Part shown: piece by piece, positions 1 to 8,204 of the stretch
Position numbering within the stretch: the first letter of the stretch is position 1
Layout of the letters: every line of letters starts with the position of its first letter
From: Orlajensenia sp001423545
GTDB lineage: Bacteria; Actinomycetota; Actinomycetes; Actinomycetales; Microbacteriaceae
DNA length: 64,000 nt
NCBI GenBank assembly: GCA_001423545.1
Contig: LMOK01000002.1
Location: 62,001-126,000 of the forward strand
Direction: 5' to 3'
The notes under the pieces: model-generated
The model's input: the letters and a program-made list of their open reading frames with translations, nothing else
The model's database searches: none
What the model was told of the DNA's origin: nothing
Program-made: the position numbers and the translations under genes

Positions 1-6
1 TGAGCT

Positions 7-2235
7 ATGCCCAATAACAAGAAGCCCGCTGGCGGTCGTCCCGCCAAGAACTTCGATCCCTACGCCCGGAGCGGCAAGGGTGGACCCAAGTCGGGTTCGC
101 GCAGCCCCGGACACCGCGGCTACAAGCCCGAGTCCGAGGCCCCCGCCAAGAAGGCGCGCTGGAACGCCGACGAGCGCGCCGAGCGTGCCGCATCCGGTGC
201 CGGCGACCGCCGCTCCTACGGCAACGACCGCCCGCAGCGCGGAGAGCGCAGCGAGCGCCCCGCGTACGGCCAGCGCTCAGAGCGTCCCGCCTACGGCGAC
301 CGCAACGACCGCGCTCCCCGCGGCGACCGCACCGAGCGCCCCGCCTACGGCGACCGCGCTCCTCGCGGCGACCGCCCCTCCTACTCCAACGACCGCCCGC
401 AGCGCGGAGAGCGCAGCGAGCGCCCCGCCTACGGCCAGCGCTCAGAGCGTCCCGCCTACGGCGACCGCAACGACCGCGGTGCTCGCTCCGAGCGTCCCGC
501 CTACGGTGACCGCAACGCGCGCACCGAGCGTCCCGCGTACAACGACCGCAACGCGCGCACCGAGCGTCCCGCGTACAACGACCGCAACGACCGCGGTGCT
601 CGCTCCGAGCGCCCCGCCTACGGTGACCGCACTGCGCGTCCGTCCTACGGCAACGACCGTCCGTCGTACAACAACGACCGCCCGCAGCGTGGCGACCGCC
701 CCGCCTACGGCAAGCGCGAGTCCGGCTACGGCGACCGCCCCCGCGAGGAGCGCGCACCCCGCGCCGAGCGCACCGAGCGCCCCGCGTACAACGACCGCGC
801 CCAGCGCTCGGATCGCCCCGCCTACAACGCCAGCGAGCGTCCTCCGCGTCGCGACGACCGCGGCGGCTCCTACGAGCGTCCCGGCTTCAAGGCGTCGGAC
901 CGCAGCGACAGCAAGTTCTACCCGGCACGCGGAGCCGCAGCAGGCGCCGCCTACGCCGGCCGCGTGCACGGCGACCAGAAGGGGCATTTCACCCCCGAGG
1001 ACGACGTCGTGCTCGAGCGTCTCGAGGCCCAGGCCATCGAGGCGACGGATGTCGACGGCGTGAGCTTCGGTGACCTGGGCCTCGGCGGCAACATCGTCGC
1101 AGCCCTCACCGCTCTCGGTGCAGCCAGCCCGTTCCCGATCCAGGCAGCGACCATCCCGGTCGTGCTCGAGGGTCGCGACGTCCTCGGCCGCGGCAAGACC
1201 GGTTCCGGCAAGACCATCGCCTTCGCGGCTCCCACCGTCGAGCTGCTCATGAAGCAGTGGGCGCAGAGCGGCAAGTCCGGCGGAAAGCGCCAGATCGGCC
1301 GCAAGCCCCGCGCGCTCATCCTCGCTCCGACGCGTGAGCTCGCCCTGCAGATCGACCGCACCGTCCAGCCCATCGCCCAGAGCGTCGGCCTGTTCACCAC
1401 GCAGATCTACGGCGGCGTTCCGCAGTACAAGCAGGTCGGTGCCCTCCAGCGCGGCGTCGACATCGTGATCGGCACCCCGGGTCGCATCGAGGACCTCATC
1501 GAGCAGGGTCGTCTCGACCTCAGCGACGTGGCCATCACCGTTCTCGACGAGGCCGACCACATGTGCGACCTCGGCTTCCTCGAGCCCGTGCAGCGCATCC
1601 TCCGTCACACCAAGGACGGCGGCCAGAAGCTGCTGTTCTCGGCCACCCTCGACAAGGGTGTCGCCACCCTCGTCAACGAGTTCCTCGTGAACCCGGCCGT
1701 GCACGAGGTCGCCGGTGAAGACCAGGCCTCCTCCACGATCGACCACCGCGTCCTCGTCATCGAGCACCGCGACAAGGCCGCCATCATCGAGCAGCTCGCC
1801 GACCGCGACGGCAAGACCCTGGTCTTCGCCCGTACTCGCGCATTCGCCGAGCAGCTCGCCGACCTGCTCGACGACGCCGGCATCCCCGCCGTCTCGCTGC
1901 ACGGCGACCTCAACCAGGGTCGCCGCACGCGCAACCTGGCGCAGCTCACCTCGGGTCGCGTCAGCGTTCTCGTGGCGACGGATGTCGCAGCCCGCGGCAT
2001 CCACGTCGACGACATCGATCTGGTCATCCAGGCCGACGCTCCCGACGAGTACAAGACGTACCTGCACCGCGCCGGCCGCACCGGCCGCGCCGGCAAGCAG
2101 GGCACCGTCGTCACGCTCATCCCGCGTCAGCGTCAGCGTCGCATGAGCGAGCTGCTCGAGCGCGCCGAGATCTCGGCCGACTTCGTCGACACGCGCCCCG
2201 GCGACGAGCTGCTGCGCGAGCTCGCTGCTCTGTAG
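7..2235 (+). CDS. DEAD-box ATP-dependent RNA helicase with long N-terminal RDR/PAY repeat region
   Basis: This is an SF2 RNA helicase that unwinds or remodels RNA in the cytoplasm, probably in ribosome assembly or RNA turnover. An in-frame TGA at 1-3 fixes the start at or after this ATG. Residues about 40-310 are low complexity, rich in R, D, G, Y and P, built from units like SERPAYGDRND. The helicase core follows: Walker A GKTGSGKT (396-403), PTRELALQ, TPGR, DEAD (514-517), SAT (545-547) and HRAGRTGRAG (687-696), so all key motifs are intact. Most bacterial DEAD-box proteins put basic or RGG tails at the C-terminus, so an N-terminal repeat tail of this size is unusual. A rho-independent terminator follows directly. 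The gene is transcribed alone. Confidence 0.95.
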   Translation: MPNNKKPAGGRPAKNFDPYARSGKGGPKSGSRSPGHRGYKPESEAPAKKARWNADERAERAASGAGDRRSYGNDRPQRGERSERPAYGQRSERPAYGDRNDRAPRGDRTERPAYGDRAPRGDRPSYSNDRPQRGERSERPAYGQRSERPAYGDRNDRGARSERPAYGDRNARTERPAYNDRNARTERPAYNDRNDRGARSERPAYGDRTARPSYGNDRPSYNNDRPQRGDRPAYGKRESGYGDRPREERAPRAERTERPAYNDRAQRSDRPAYNASERPPRRDDRGGSYERPGFKASDRSDSKFYPARGAAAGAAYAGRVHGDQKGHFTPEDDVVLERLEAQAIEATDVDGVSFGDLGLGGNIVAALTALGAASPFPIQAATIPVVLEGRDVLGRGKTGSGKTIAFAAPTVELLMKQWAQSGKSGGKRQIGRKPRALILAPTRELALQIDRTVQPIAQSVGLFTTQIYGGVPQYKQVGALQRGVDIVIGTPGRIEDLIEQGRLDLSDVAITVLDEADHMCDLGFLEPVQRILRHTKDGGQKLLFSATLDKGVATLVNEFLVNPAVHEVAGEDQASSTIDHRVLVIEHRDKAAIIEQLADRDGKTLVFARTRAFAEQLADLLDDAGIPAVSLHGDLNQGRRTRNLAQLTSGRVSVLVATDVAARGIHVDDIDLVIQADAPDEYKTYLHRAGRTGRAGKQGTVVTLIPRQRQRRMSELLERAEISADFVDTRPGDELLRELAAL
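217..477 (+). repeat. Direct repeat inside the helicase N-terminal region
   Basis: A segment of about 96 bp at 217-312 recurs at 382-477, offset by exactly 165 bp (55 codons), with only a few mismatches. Shorter related units (SERPAYGDR type) continue to about 830. The in-frame spacing indicates expansion by tandem duplication without loss of the reading frame. Confidence 0.85.
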
Positions 2236-2257
2236 CCTGCGGCATCCGCCGTACGAG

Positions 2258-2295
2258 AAGCCCCCATCCGGTTCGCCGGGTGGGGGCTTTCCTCA
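2258..2295 (+). terminator. Rho-independent terminator of the helicase gene
   Basis: The stem AAGCCCCCA (2258-2266) pairs with TGGGGGCTT (2281-2289), the loop itself can fold (TCCGG/CCGGG), and a short T-run follows. It lies 22 bp after the helicase stop codon. Confidence 0.85.
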
Positions 2296-2305
2296 TCTCT
2301 GCTGG

Positions 2306-2389
2306 CGCATAATTCAGGCTGGATTCGCTCGGGCAGGGCGTGTCTGTCGCCACACGCCCTGCCCAGTGCGATCCGGCCTGAATTGTGCG
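2306..2389. repeat. 84-bp imperfect palindromic element with CAGGC-type ends
   Basis: Two arms of about 38 bp face each other around the 6-base loop CTGTCG. The outer part reads AATTCAGGC against GCCTGAATT, and the inner part GGGCAGGGCGTGT against ACACGCCCTGCCC. It sits after a separate terminator and before the surface-protein locus, so it is not needed to end the helicase transcript. It resembles elements at 10127, 12526, 28874 and 62459, which also have NCAGG...CCTGN ends. Confidence 0.75.
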
Positions 2390-2507
2390 CTGGATGCGCC
2401 CGATACCGACACGGCCGCCTCACGCGCTCATGTCGAGCCGGGCTGGCCCTAGCCATCTGATCGGGCAGGTGGGAGACTGCGGGAACAGCCCGATGTCGGA
2501 GGTGGTC

Positions 2508-3059
2508 ATGCCCGGGGACGGTCGGCCCACCGGTGGGAAGCGACGCAGGATCCTCGGAGTGGTGCTCGCGAGTCTCGTGCTCGGCGGGATCGGAGCGGCC
2601 GCGACCGCAGCGGCCTGGGTCGACGAGACGCACTACACGGCGACAGCCGCGGCGTCCTCGTTCGACATCCAGGCGCGCACCTCGGTCGACGGCGAATGGC
2701 TGGACGTCGGCCTGCCCGGCGACCCCGACACCGACCTCGCGGGCAACGAGATCGTCCTCGACGGGATCGAAGACGCCCTCCCCGGAACCAGCTACGCCGT
2801 CCCGATCTTCCTCTGCAACGCCGGCGGCGCGGACGGCATCATCGCCGACGCCGAGATCGACGTCGACGGGACGCTGGTGGATCTCGCCAGCGTGAATGTC
2901 GACACGATCAGCCTCGGCACCGTCCTGCCGGCCAACTCCTGCAACGACACCGACCAGGTCGCCGGCTTCATCCAGCTGACCACCATCGCCGACTGGGGCG
3001 CCGAGAGGTCGGGGATTCTCGATGTCATCCGCATCCGGATCCTCTGCGAGAGTGTGTAG
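2508..3059 (+). CDS. SipW-dependent-type exported protein (TasA/camelysin-like class), copy 1
   Basis: This is a 183-residue exported protein. The start is set by GGAGG at 2498-2502, five bases before ATG 2508; upstream ATGs at 2385 and 2493 lack a ribosome site. The N-terminus has a basic KRRR stretch, a hydrophobic segment and an AAAWVDETHYTATAAASSF region, the pattern of signal peptides cleaved by SipW-type signal peptidases. The mature part is acidic and beta-rich and contains paired Cys (FLCN, SCND, LCES). It is a paralogue of the protein at 3976 (shared W-x-D, TATA-ASS-D and WLDVG-PGD motifs). By analogy with TasA or camelysin it may form a surface fibre or matrix component. That role is inferred from the signal peptide and the adjacent peptidase. 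Confidence 0.8.
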   Translation: MPGDGRPTGGKRRRILGVVLASLVLGGIGAAATAAAWVDETHYTATAAASSFDIQARTSVDGEWLDVGLPGDPDTDLAGNEIVLDGIEDALPGTSYAVPIFLCNAGGADGIIADAEIDVDGTLVDLASVNVDTISLGTVLPANSCNDTDQVAGFIQLTTIADWGAERSGILDVIRIRILCESV

Positions 3060-3062
3060 CGG

Positions 3063-3950
3063 ATGACACGTCCGCGCACCGTGGCGATCGCAGCCCTCAT
3101 CGGGGCGGCTGCGCTGCTGGCCGCGACGAGCGCGTCGCCTGTGGAGCCCACGTCGGCGGCCTGGGTCGATGCCGGCAGGACGCTGCTCTCCGTCACGGCG
3201 AACGATGACCCGCCGCCGCTCACGCCGCCGGTCACATCGGAGCATCCCGACACCATCATCACGGGCGGTCCCGACGACTGGACCTGGACCTCCTCTGAAG
3301 GTCCGAGTCCCCTGCCCAACAACTTCTGCGTGCAGTTCCAGATCACCTCCCCGTCGACGGACTTGGTGCCGTGGCGAGTCACTCTTCATCTCGGCGTCCC
3401 TCCGTTCAACTGGTCGGCGCCGTTCACCAGCGGGATGATCGGAAGCATCTACTTCCCGGCCGGCTACTACTCCACCCTCTCTGCTGCGCCGGGCTACGTC
3501 ACCGATGGGCTGGTCTACATGACGCCCGATCCCTTCAACTCCGAACAGCTGGTCAGTGCCACCCATCCGGTCGATGCGAAGTTCTGCACGAATGTGCCCG
3601 ACCCCCCGTGGCAACCCGAGGGGCCGACCAGCTACACGGTGACCAGCGCCACTCTCGACGTTCCCACCGGCTACAACCCCTGCGTCACCGTGGTCGTCAC
3701 GGGACACCAGCCGTTCTTCGTCGGATTCACCGCGAACTTCGACTACAAGACGATCATCGACGCCGCGTTGGCCGGGGCCGTCATCGACCAGGTGACCTAT
3801 GACCGATGGCTGCCGTTGGTGACCTGGGCCGGGCCCACGGCATCCGGGGCCACAGGGGCCAACTACCTCGTCACGTTCACCGGATACTCGTCTGCCACTC
3901 GCAACGTCGACCAGTTCACGCCAGTCACACTGCAATCGTGCGCTTACTGA
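3063..3950 (+). CDS. Secreted protein of unknown function in the SipW locus
   Basis: This 295-residue protein starts three bases after the previous stop, so the two are co-transcribed. Residues about 5-32 form an export signal (RTVAIAALIGAAALLAA), followed by AAWVDAGRTLLSVTA, which echoes the SipW-type cleavage region of its neighbours. The rest is a Pro, Thr, Tyr and aromatic-rich extracellular region with scattered Cys (NNFCV, AKFCTN, YNPCV, LQSCAY), probably disulfide bonded. No family is recognised. Its position between the two SipW-type paralogues suggests a partner or minor subunit of the same surface structure. Confidence 0.75.
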   Translation: MTRPRTVAIAALIGAAALLAATSASPVEPTSAAWVDAGRTLLSVTANDDPPPLTPPVTSEHPDTIITGGPDDWTWTSSEGPSPLPNNFCVQFQITSPSTDLVPWRVTLHLGVPPFNWSAPFTSGMIGSIYFPAGYYSTLSAAPGYVTDGLVYMTPDPFNSEQLVSATHPVDAKFCTNVPDPPWQPEGPTSYTVTSATLDVPTGYNPCVTVVVTGHQPFFVGFTANFDYKTIIDAALAGAVIDQVTYDRWLPLVTWAGPTASGATGANYLVTFTGYSSATRNVDQFTPVTLQSCAY

Positions 3951-3975
3951 GCGCCCAACCAAGGAGGAACCACTC

Positions 3976-4524
3976 ATGTCAGACACGCAACCCCGTCGGC
4001 GACGCAACGCCCTGCGCATCGCTCTGGCCGCCGTGGCCATCGTCGGAATCGGCGCCGCTGTCACAACGGCCGTCTGGACCGACAATGTCTTCTTCTCGGC
4101 CACGGCCACCGCGTCCAGCTACGACCTGCAGGGCCGGGCCGGGACGAGCGGCGCCTGGTTGGACGTCGGAATCCCCGGCGACTCGGACACCACCCCGATC
4201 ACCCTGACCTCCGACGACCTGGCTGCCCTGTCGCCCTCGATGGACTTCGACATCCCGTTCCAGCTGTGCAACATCGGCACCACCGCCGGCACCATCAGCG
4301 CGGTGTCGACCCCGGCCCTGACCGGAGACCTGTTCACCGCGGCCGGTGTCGAGATCACCGTGACCGTGACGGCGCCGACCGTGGGCGATGCCACTCCCTC
4401 CGACCCCGGATGCGCAGCACCCATCGACGGAACGCTGAACGTCACGACCACTGCCGACTTCCCGGCCACCGCGCAGAGCCAGACCGGGACGATCACCTTC
4501 AACGTGACCGGTACGTCCGACTGA
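3976..4524 (+). CDS. SipW-dependent-type exported protein, copy 2
   Basis: This 182-residue paralogue of the 2508 gene has a strong ribosome site (AAGGAGG at about 3961). It has a basic RRRR N-terminus, a hydrophobic core near residues 14-30 and the TTAVWTDN...ATATASSYD region typical of SipW substrates. The mature part is Thr, Val and Asp-rich and predicted beta, ending FNVTGTSD with no wall anchor. It may be the major subunit of a TasA-like fibre, with the 2508 product as minor subunit or the reverse; the sequence does not decide. Confidence 0.82.
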   Translation: MSDTQPRRRRNALRIALAAVAIVGIGAAVTTAVWTDNVFFSATATASSYDLQGRAGTSGAWLDVGIPGDSDTTPITLTSDDLAALSPSMDFDIPFQLCNIGTTAGTISAVSTPALTGDLFTAAGVEITVTVTAPTVGDATPSDPGCAAPIDGTLNVTTTADFPATAQSQTGTITFNVTGTSD

Positions 4525-4546
4525 ACACTCGACCGGACATCTCGAC

Positions 4547-5071
4547 ATGAGGATGCTGCGAGGCATCGGTGGCGCCCTGCTCTGGGCGACCGCCGCGCTG
4601 GGTGTGCTCTCCGGCGCGCTCTGGATCGCGCACGCCCTCGGCTGGGTACAGCCACTCGTCGTGGTGTCCGGATCGATGGAGCCCGGCATCCGTCGTGGCG
4701 ACCTGCTGTTCGCGCTCCCGGTTCCGGCGACCGATGTCGACGTCGGTGAGGTGACGAGCCTGCCCAGCCCGCTGGACGGGGTGCTCGTCACCCACCGGGT
4801 GATCGAGGTCACGCCCGAGGGCGAGTCCCTGTCCATCCGCATGGAGGGCGATGCGAACGGCACCCCCGACGGGCAGCCATACCCGGTGCCGGCAGCGTCG
4901 TCGGTGTGGCAGCCGATGCTCACGGTCCCGGGTGCAGGCACAGCCGTCATCGCGTTGTCGCGCCCCGCCGTCGCGATTCCGCTCGCTGTCGCCGTGCTCG
5001 CCCTGATCGCCCTCACGCTGCTTCCCCCTCCGTCGCCTCGTCAGCGGGCCCGCGAGAGCGAGGTGACCTGA
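4547..5071 (+). CDS. Signal peptidase I, ER/SipW type
   Basis: This 174-residue membrane peptidase should remove signal peptides from the exported proteins of this locus. TM1 spans about 6-30, followed by the catalytic-Ser motif SGSMEPG (S43). The second catalytic residue is His in THRV (H83) rather than the Lys of ordinary bacterial LepB, which is the hallmark of the archaeal/ER/SipW class. EGDAN (D102) supplies the conserved Asp. TM2 lies at about 132-155, with a basic tail. The stop overlaps the next start by one base (TGATG). Genes on both sides encode likely substrates, as in the Bacillus sipW-tasA arrangement. Confidence 0.92.
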   Translation: MRMLRGIGGALLWATAALGVLSGALWIAHALGWVQPLVVVSGSMEPGIRRGDLLFALPVPATDVDVGEVTSLPSPLDGVLVTHRVIEVTPEGESLSIRMEGDANGTPDGQPYPVPAASSVWQPMLTVPGAGTAVIALSRPAVAIPLAVAVLALIALTLLPPPSPRQRARESEVT

Positions 5072-5655
5072 TGTCCGTCGGGGTGCTCCGTCGTGTCGGT
5101 GCGTGGTTGATGGCGCTTGGTGCGGTGGGCGCTCTGGCCGGCCTCGTCGTGGTCATGCCGGACACCGCTGCCCGCGCGGCGCCGGCACCGGTGTTCACGG
5201 TGGCATTCGACGGCCTGGCTCCGGGCGCCCCTCAATCCCGCACCGGAACGTTCCTCCTGGAGCGGGATGCCGTCCTCACCGGGTTCGCGTGGGTGGAGAG
5301 GCAGGGGATGATGGTCGATACCGTCCTCGGCGTCCGGGTCTGCGATACCGCCGGGACGTGCGCGAATCCGGAGGATGCCACGGGGACCGGGTTCGCCGAG
5401 GGCCGGATCGATGTCATCGTCACGGCCGAACTCGCAGCGGACGCCCCACCCGCATCCACCGGGTCCGTGATCGGTCAGCTGATGTTCACGGCCGACGATG
5501 CCGGGGCCGGATCGCCGGGCGGCGGGTTGGCCGGCACCGGCAGCGATGTCGCGGTGTGGCTCGCCATCGGTGCCGCAGCACTCGCGTTCGGATCGTTGGT
5601 CCTCGCACTCGGGCAGCGGCCGAGCACCCGCAGGCCCGACGTACGCGGGGCGTGA
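5071..5655 (+). CDS. LAxTG-anchored cell-surface protein
   Basis: This 194-residue protein has a signal peptide (residues about 1-36, ending AARAAPAP) and a short extracellular domain of about 110 residues with one Cys pair (VCDT, TCAN). The C-terminus has LAGTG, then a hydrophobic stretch (about 157-178) and the basic tail QRPSTRRPDVRGA. LAxTG is the motif recognised by class E sortases of actinobacteria, so wall anchoring is predicted. The start overlaps the peptidase stop, which supports membership in the same operon. It may tether the SipW-processed proteins to the wall. No sortase gene is in the window. Confidence 0.78.
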   Translation: MSVGVLRRVGAWLMALGAVGALAGLVVVMPDTAARAAPAPVFTVAFDGLAPGAPQSRTGTFLLERDAVLTGFAWVERQGMMVDTVLGVRVCDTAGTCANPEDATGTGFAEGRIDVIVTAELAADAPPASTGSVIGQLMFTADDAGAGSPGGGLAGTGSDVAVWLAIGAAALAFGSLVLALGQRPSTRRPDVRGA

Positions 5656-5673
5656 CCCGCAGTCGTCTGCCTC

Positions 5674-6264
5674 TCAGACGGCGGCGACCTCGGCGTCGGC
5701 CGACGGCGCCGACTTCTTCGTCGGCCAGGGGCGTGACAGGCCGCGGGTCACCCCGGTGCGCTCGACGCGGGCCGCGATGAGGCGACCGAGCCACGTGAAG
5801 AACAGGCCGCTGGCCACCAGCAGGGCGACGAAGAGGGCCTGCAGCCAGAAGGCCCACTGGTCGACGCCGAGGCTGTTCATGGCGGTGAACGAGTACAGCA
5901 CCTCGAAGACGGCGGTGCCGACGTAGAAGATCCACGCGTTCCAGTGCCGGTAGAGGCCGATGGCGAACGGGATCTCGAGCACCACGCCGATCATCACGCA
6001 CGTCACCACGGCGGTGAAGCCGTACGGCGTGAACGGCACGTTGATGAGTCCGGCGATGAACGACGACAGCACGGCGACGCCCGGTCGCCGCAGCAGTGCG
6101 AGGGCGATCACGAACGGCAGCAGCCAGACCCCGGATTCGACAGCGTACGCCAGCGGGAACGCCTTCGAGATGCCGGCGCCGATGTTGTTCGCGGGAATGA
6201 GCAGCAGCCCGCCGGCCGCGCCGATCGCGGCGCAGGTGAGCAGGAGGCGGGTGGTGAACTTCAT
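5674..6264 (-). CDS. ECF transporter S component (YkoE-like)
   Basis: This 196-residue integral membrane protein has five or six hydrophobic segments and a short charged C-terminus. Size, topology and motifs such as PANNIGAG and the helix after PFTPYG fit the YkoE/ABC_cobalt class of substrate-binding S components. It is the last gene of an operon with fused ATPase, T component and siderophore-interacting protein. YkoE proteins are usually linked to thiamine or its precursors. Here the flavoprotein partner and the upstream DtxR/IdeR box argue for iron, siderophore or haem instead. The substrate is inferred from context only. Confidence 0.75.
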   Translation of the reverse strand: MKFTTRLLLTCAAIGAAGGLLLIPANNIGAGISKAFPLAYAVESGVWLLPFVIALALLRRPGVAVLSSFIAGLINVPFTPYGFTAVVTCVMIGVVLEIPFAIGLYRHWNAWIFYVGTAVFEVLYSFTAMNSLGVDQWAFWLQALFVALLVASGLFFTWLGRLIAARVERTGVTRGLSRPWPTKKSAPSADAEVAAV

Positions 6265-6281
6265 GACGTGATCCCTCGGCT

Positions 6282-7244
6282 TCAGACTGTGACGGATGCC
6301 GCGGGCACGGCGCTGTCGATGGGGTCGGCGCCCTTCGGCAGCCTCCAGTAGCCGCAGAAACTCACGGCCGTCTTGTCCCAGTCGCGATCAGCGACGAGAT
6401 GGCGACGGATGCCGGTGGCCAGCGCCTGCTCGCCGACAGCGTAGGAGTGCATGACCGGACCGACCGACTCGACGACGGGCAGCTCGGCGGCGACGGTTGC
6501 GGCGTAGGCGAGGGCGGCGATGCGGACGCGTGCGTGGGCGCCCGCGTGCGAGCCGGTCGAGCTCACGGCATCCGTCGCGACCTCCGGGGTCGACTCCGCT
6601 CGAGGCAGCCAGACGACCTCGACACCGTCGGGCTTCGCGAACTCCTGCACGTCGGCGGCCAGCGGCACCTCGATGACGGCGAGTCCGCGAGCATCGGCTG
6701 GCAGCGATCCGCAGATGCCGGCGATGGCCGGGAGCCCGGTCTCATCGGTGACGAGCAGGTGCCAGTCCGTGCCGGGGCGCGGGTCGTAGCCGTAGCCCTC
6801 GTCGAGCAGTCCGACCTCGTCGCCGGGCGAGCAGCTCTGCGCCCACCCGGCCGCGATGCCCTCGACCTCGCCCGACTCGCCCTCGTGCAGCACGAAGTCG
6901 ACGTCGATCTCGGCTCCGCCGCTTCCGCTGGCGCCCTCGCCGCCGGCGCGGTAGGCCCGCACCGTGTAGTTGCGCATGGTCGGCCGCAGGTCCTTGCGGG
7001 TCGTGAGCAACTGCGCGTACCCGCCCCAGCCGTCGCGGTTCGGCAGCACGAGTTCTGCGGCATCCGTCGGCGGAACGAACAGGCGGAACCACTGGTCGAA
7101 GCCCTTGTAGGTGAAGCGGTCGACCTCGCCGCCACCCAGTGTGATGCGCACGAAGCTCGGGCTGATGCGCTCGCGCCGGAGCACCTCGAGCCTGATCGGC
7201 ACCGTGCGCTCGGTCTTGACGGCCATGCTGTGTGATTTCGCCAT
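6282..7244 (-). CDS. Siderophore-interacting protein (FAD-binding ferric reductase family)
   Basis: This 320-residue SIP-family flavoprotein should reduce Fe(III)-siderophore (or another imported metal chelate) in the cytoplasm to release iron. The FAD-binding motif RNYTVR lies at residues 91-96. A C-terminal NAD(P)H-binding-like domain follows, ending with the family's CGYWR motif near residue 300. A Ser/Gly-rich insertion at about 100-112 is a family-typical variable loop. An AAGGAA ribosome site precedes the start. It lies between the ECF T component (10 bp upstream) and the S component, a strong hint that the transporter carries an iron compound. Confidence 0.9.
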   Translation of the reverse strand: MAKSHSMAVKTERTVPIRLEVLRRERISPSFVRITLGGGEVDRFTYKGFDQWFRLFVPPTDAAELVLPNRDGWGGYAQLLTTRKDLRPTMRNYTVRAYRAGGEGASGSGGAEIDVDFVLHEGESGEVEGIAAGWAQSCSPGDEVGLLDEGYGYDPRPGTDWHLLVTDETGLPAIAGICGSLPADARGLAVIEVPLAADVQEFAKPDGVEVVWLPRAESTPEVATDAVSSTGSHAGAHARVRIAALAYAATVAAELPVVESVGPVMHSYAVGEQALATGIRRHLVADRDWDKTAVSFCGYWRLPKGADPIDSAVPAASVTV

Positions 7245-7253
7245 GGTGGTTCC

Positions 7254-8204
7254 TTAGGAATCGGTGCGGTCTGAGGTGAGGCTGCCGAGGCCGTAGTGCA
7301 GGCCCCAGGCGTAGATGGCGGCGGCGATGAGCCAGAACGCGATGATGAACACCGTGTCGCGGGTGCGCCAGAGTGAGATGGTGCGTTCCGTGCGCTGCGG
7401 ATGCGCACCGAACGCCCGGGAGTCCATGGCCAGGGCCACGCGTTCGGCGTGACGGATGGCGCTGGCCAGCAAGGGCACGGCGTAGCCGAGGGTGCGGCTG
7501 ATGGCGGCGATCGGACCGCGTCCGGCATCGGTGCCCCGCACTCGATGCGCCGCGCGGATGACCTCGAGCTCGTGGCCGAAGCGCGGCACGAAGCGGAACG
7601 CCGCGAGCGCCGTGTAGCCGATGCGATACGGCAGGCGGAGGTTCTGCACCAGGGCGCGCACGAGTTCGGGCCCGGTGGACGTGAGGCCGCTGATGAGGGC
7701 GAGACCGAGCAGGGCCGTGATGCGCATCGCCGTCGCGAGTCCGAGCAGGTAGGCGGCGACAGTGAAGCGCCACTCGCCGATCTGCAGCAGCACGATCTCC
7801 GATCCGGGGGTGCCGGTGAGGCGCGCCGTGTCGATCCAGATGCCGAAGCTCAGGCCCATCACGGCGACGAGCACGGGGGTGCCGAGCAGCAGGGCGACGA
7901 GGGTGCGGGGTCGCAGCTGCGCGCCGACGACGAGCAGCGCGAGCGTGAACACGATGAAGGCGAGCGGGATGCCGATGCCCCGCGTGAAGATGAGCAGCAC
8001 CATGACCGGCAGCGGGGCCGCGATCTTGGCGAGGGGGTTGAGCCCGTGCAGGAAGCGTGCCGGATGCGTCGGCTGCTGCTCGGCGAAGGGGTCGCGCGGG
8101 GTGGGCCGAGCGTCGACGAGCGTGCTCGTGCCCGTGCCCGTGCCCGTGCCCGTGCCCGTGCCCGTGCCCGTGCTCGTGCTCGTGCGCACGCCCGCCGCCG
8201 TCAT
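7254..8204 (-). CDS. ECF transporter T component (EcfT/CbiQ family)
   Basis: This 316-residue transmembrane coupling protein links the ATPase to the S component. The start overlaps the ATPase stop by four bases (ATGA). Residues about 8-28 are a Thr/Gly dipeptide run encoded by a tandem hexamer. Six hydrophobic segments follow. The coupling-helix motifs are visible as HRVRGTD and AMDSRAFG, corresponding to the two A-R-G motifs of EcfT that contact the ATPase. A much longer open frame upstream overlaps the ATPase and is not the real start. Confidence 0.88.
   Translation of the reverse strand: MTAAGVRTSTSTGTGTGTGTGTGTGTSTLVDARPTPRDPFAEQQPTHPARFLHGLNPLAKIAAPLPVMVLLIFTRGIGIPLAFIVFTLALLVVGAQLRPRTLVALLLGTPVLVAVMGLSFGIWIDTARLTGTPGSEIVLLQIGEWRFTVAAYLLGLATAMRITALLGLALISGLTSTGPELVRALVQNLRLPYRIGYTALAAFRFVPRFGHELEVIRAAHRVRGTDAGRGPIAAISRTLGYAVPLLASAIRHAERVALAMDSRAFGAHPQRTERTISLWRTRDTVFIIAFWLIAAAIYAWGLHYGLGSLTSDRTDS
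8122..8190 (+). repeat. Tandem GTGCCC hexamer inside the ecfT reading frame
   Basis: About eleven near-identical hexamers GTGCCC/GTGCTC lie head to tail. Read on the minus strand they encode the alternating Gly-Thr (and Ser-Thr) run at the N-terminus of the T component. Because the unit is six bases, copy-number change adds or removes two residues without a frameshift. Confidence 0.9.

Noticed and set aside
442..2067. 541-residue minus-strand frame across the helicase gene
   Set aside because: It is a Val/Ala/Gly-rich antisense shadow of the repeat region with no ribosome site or domain.
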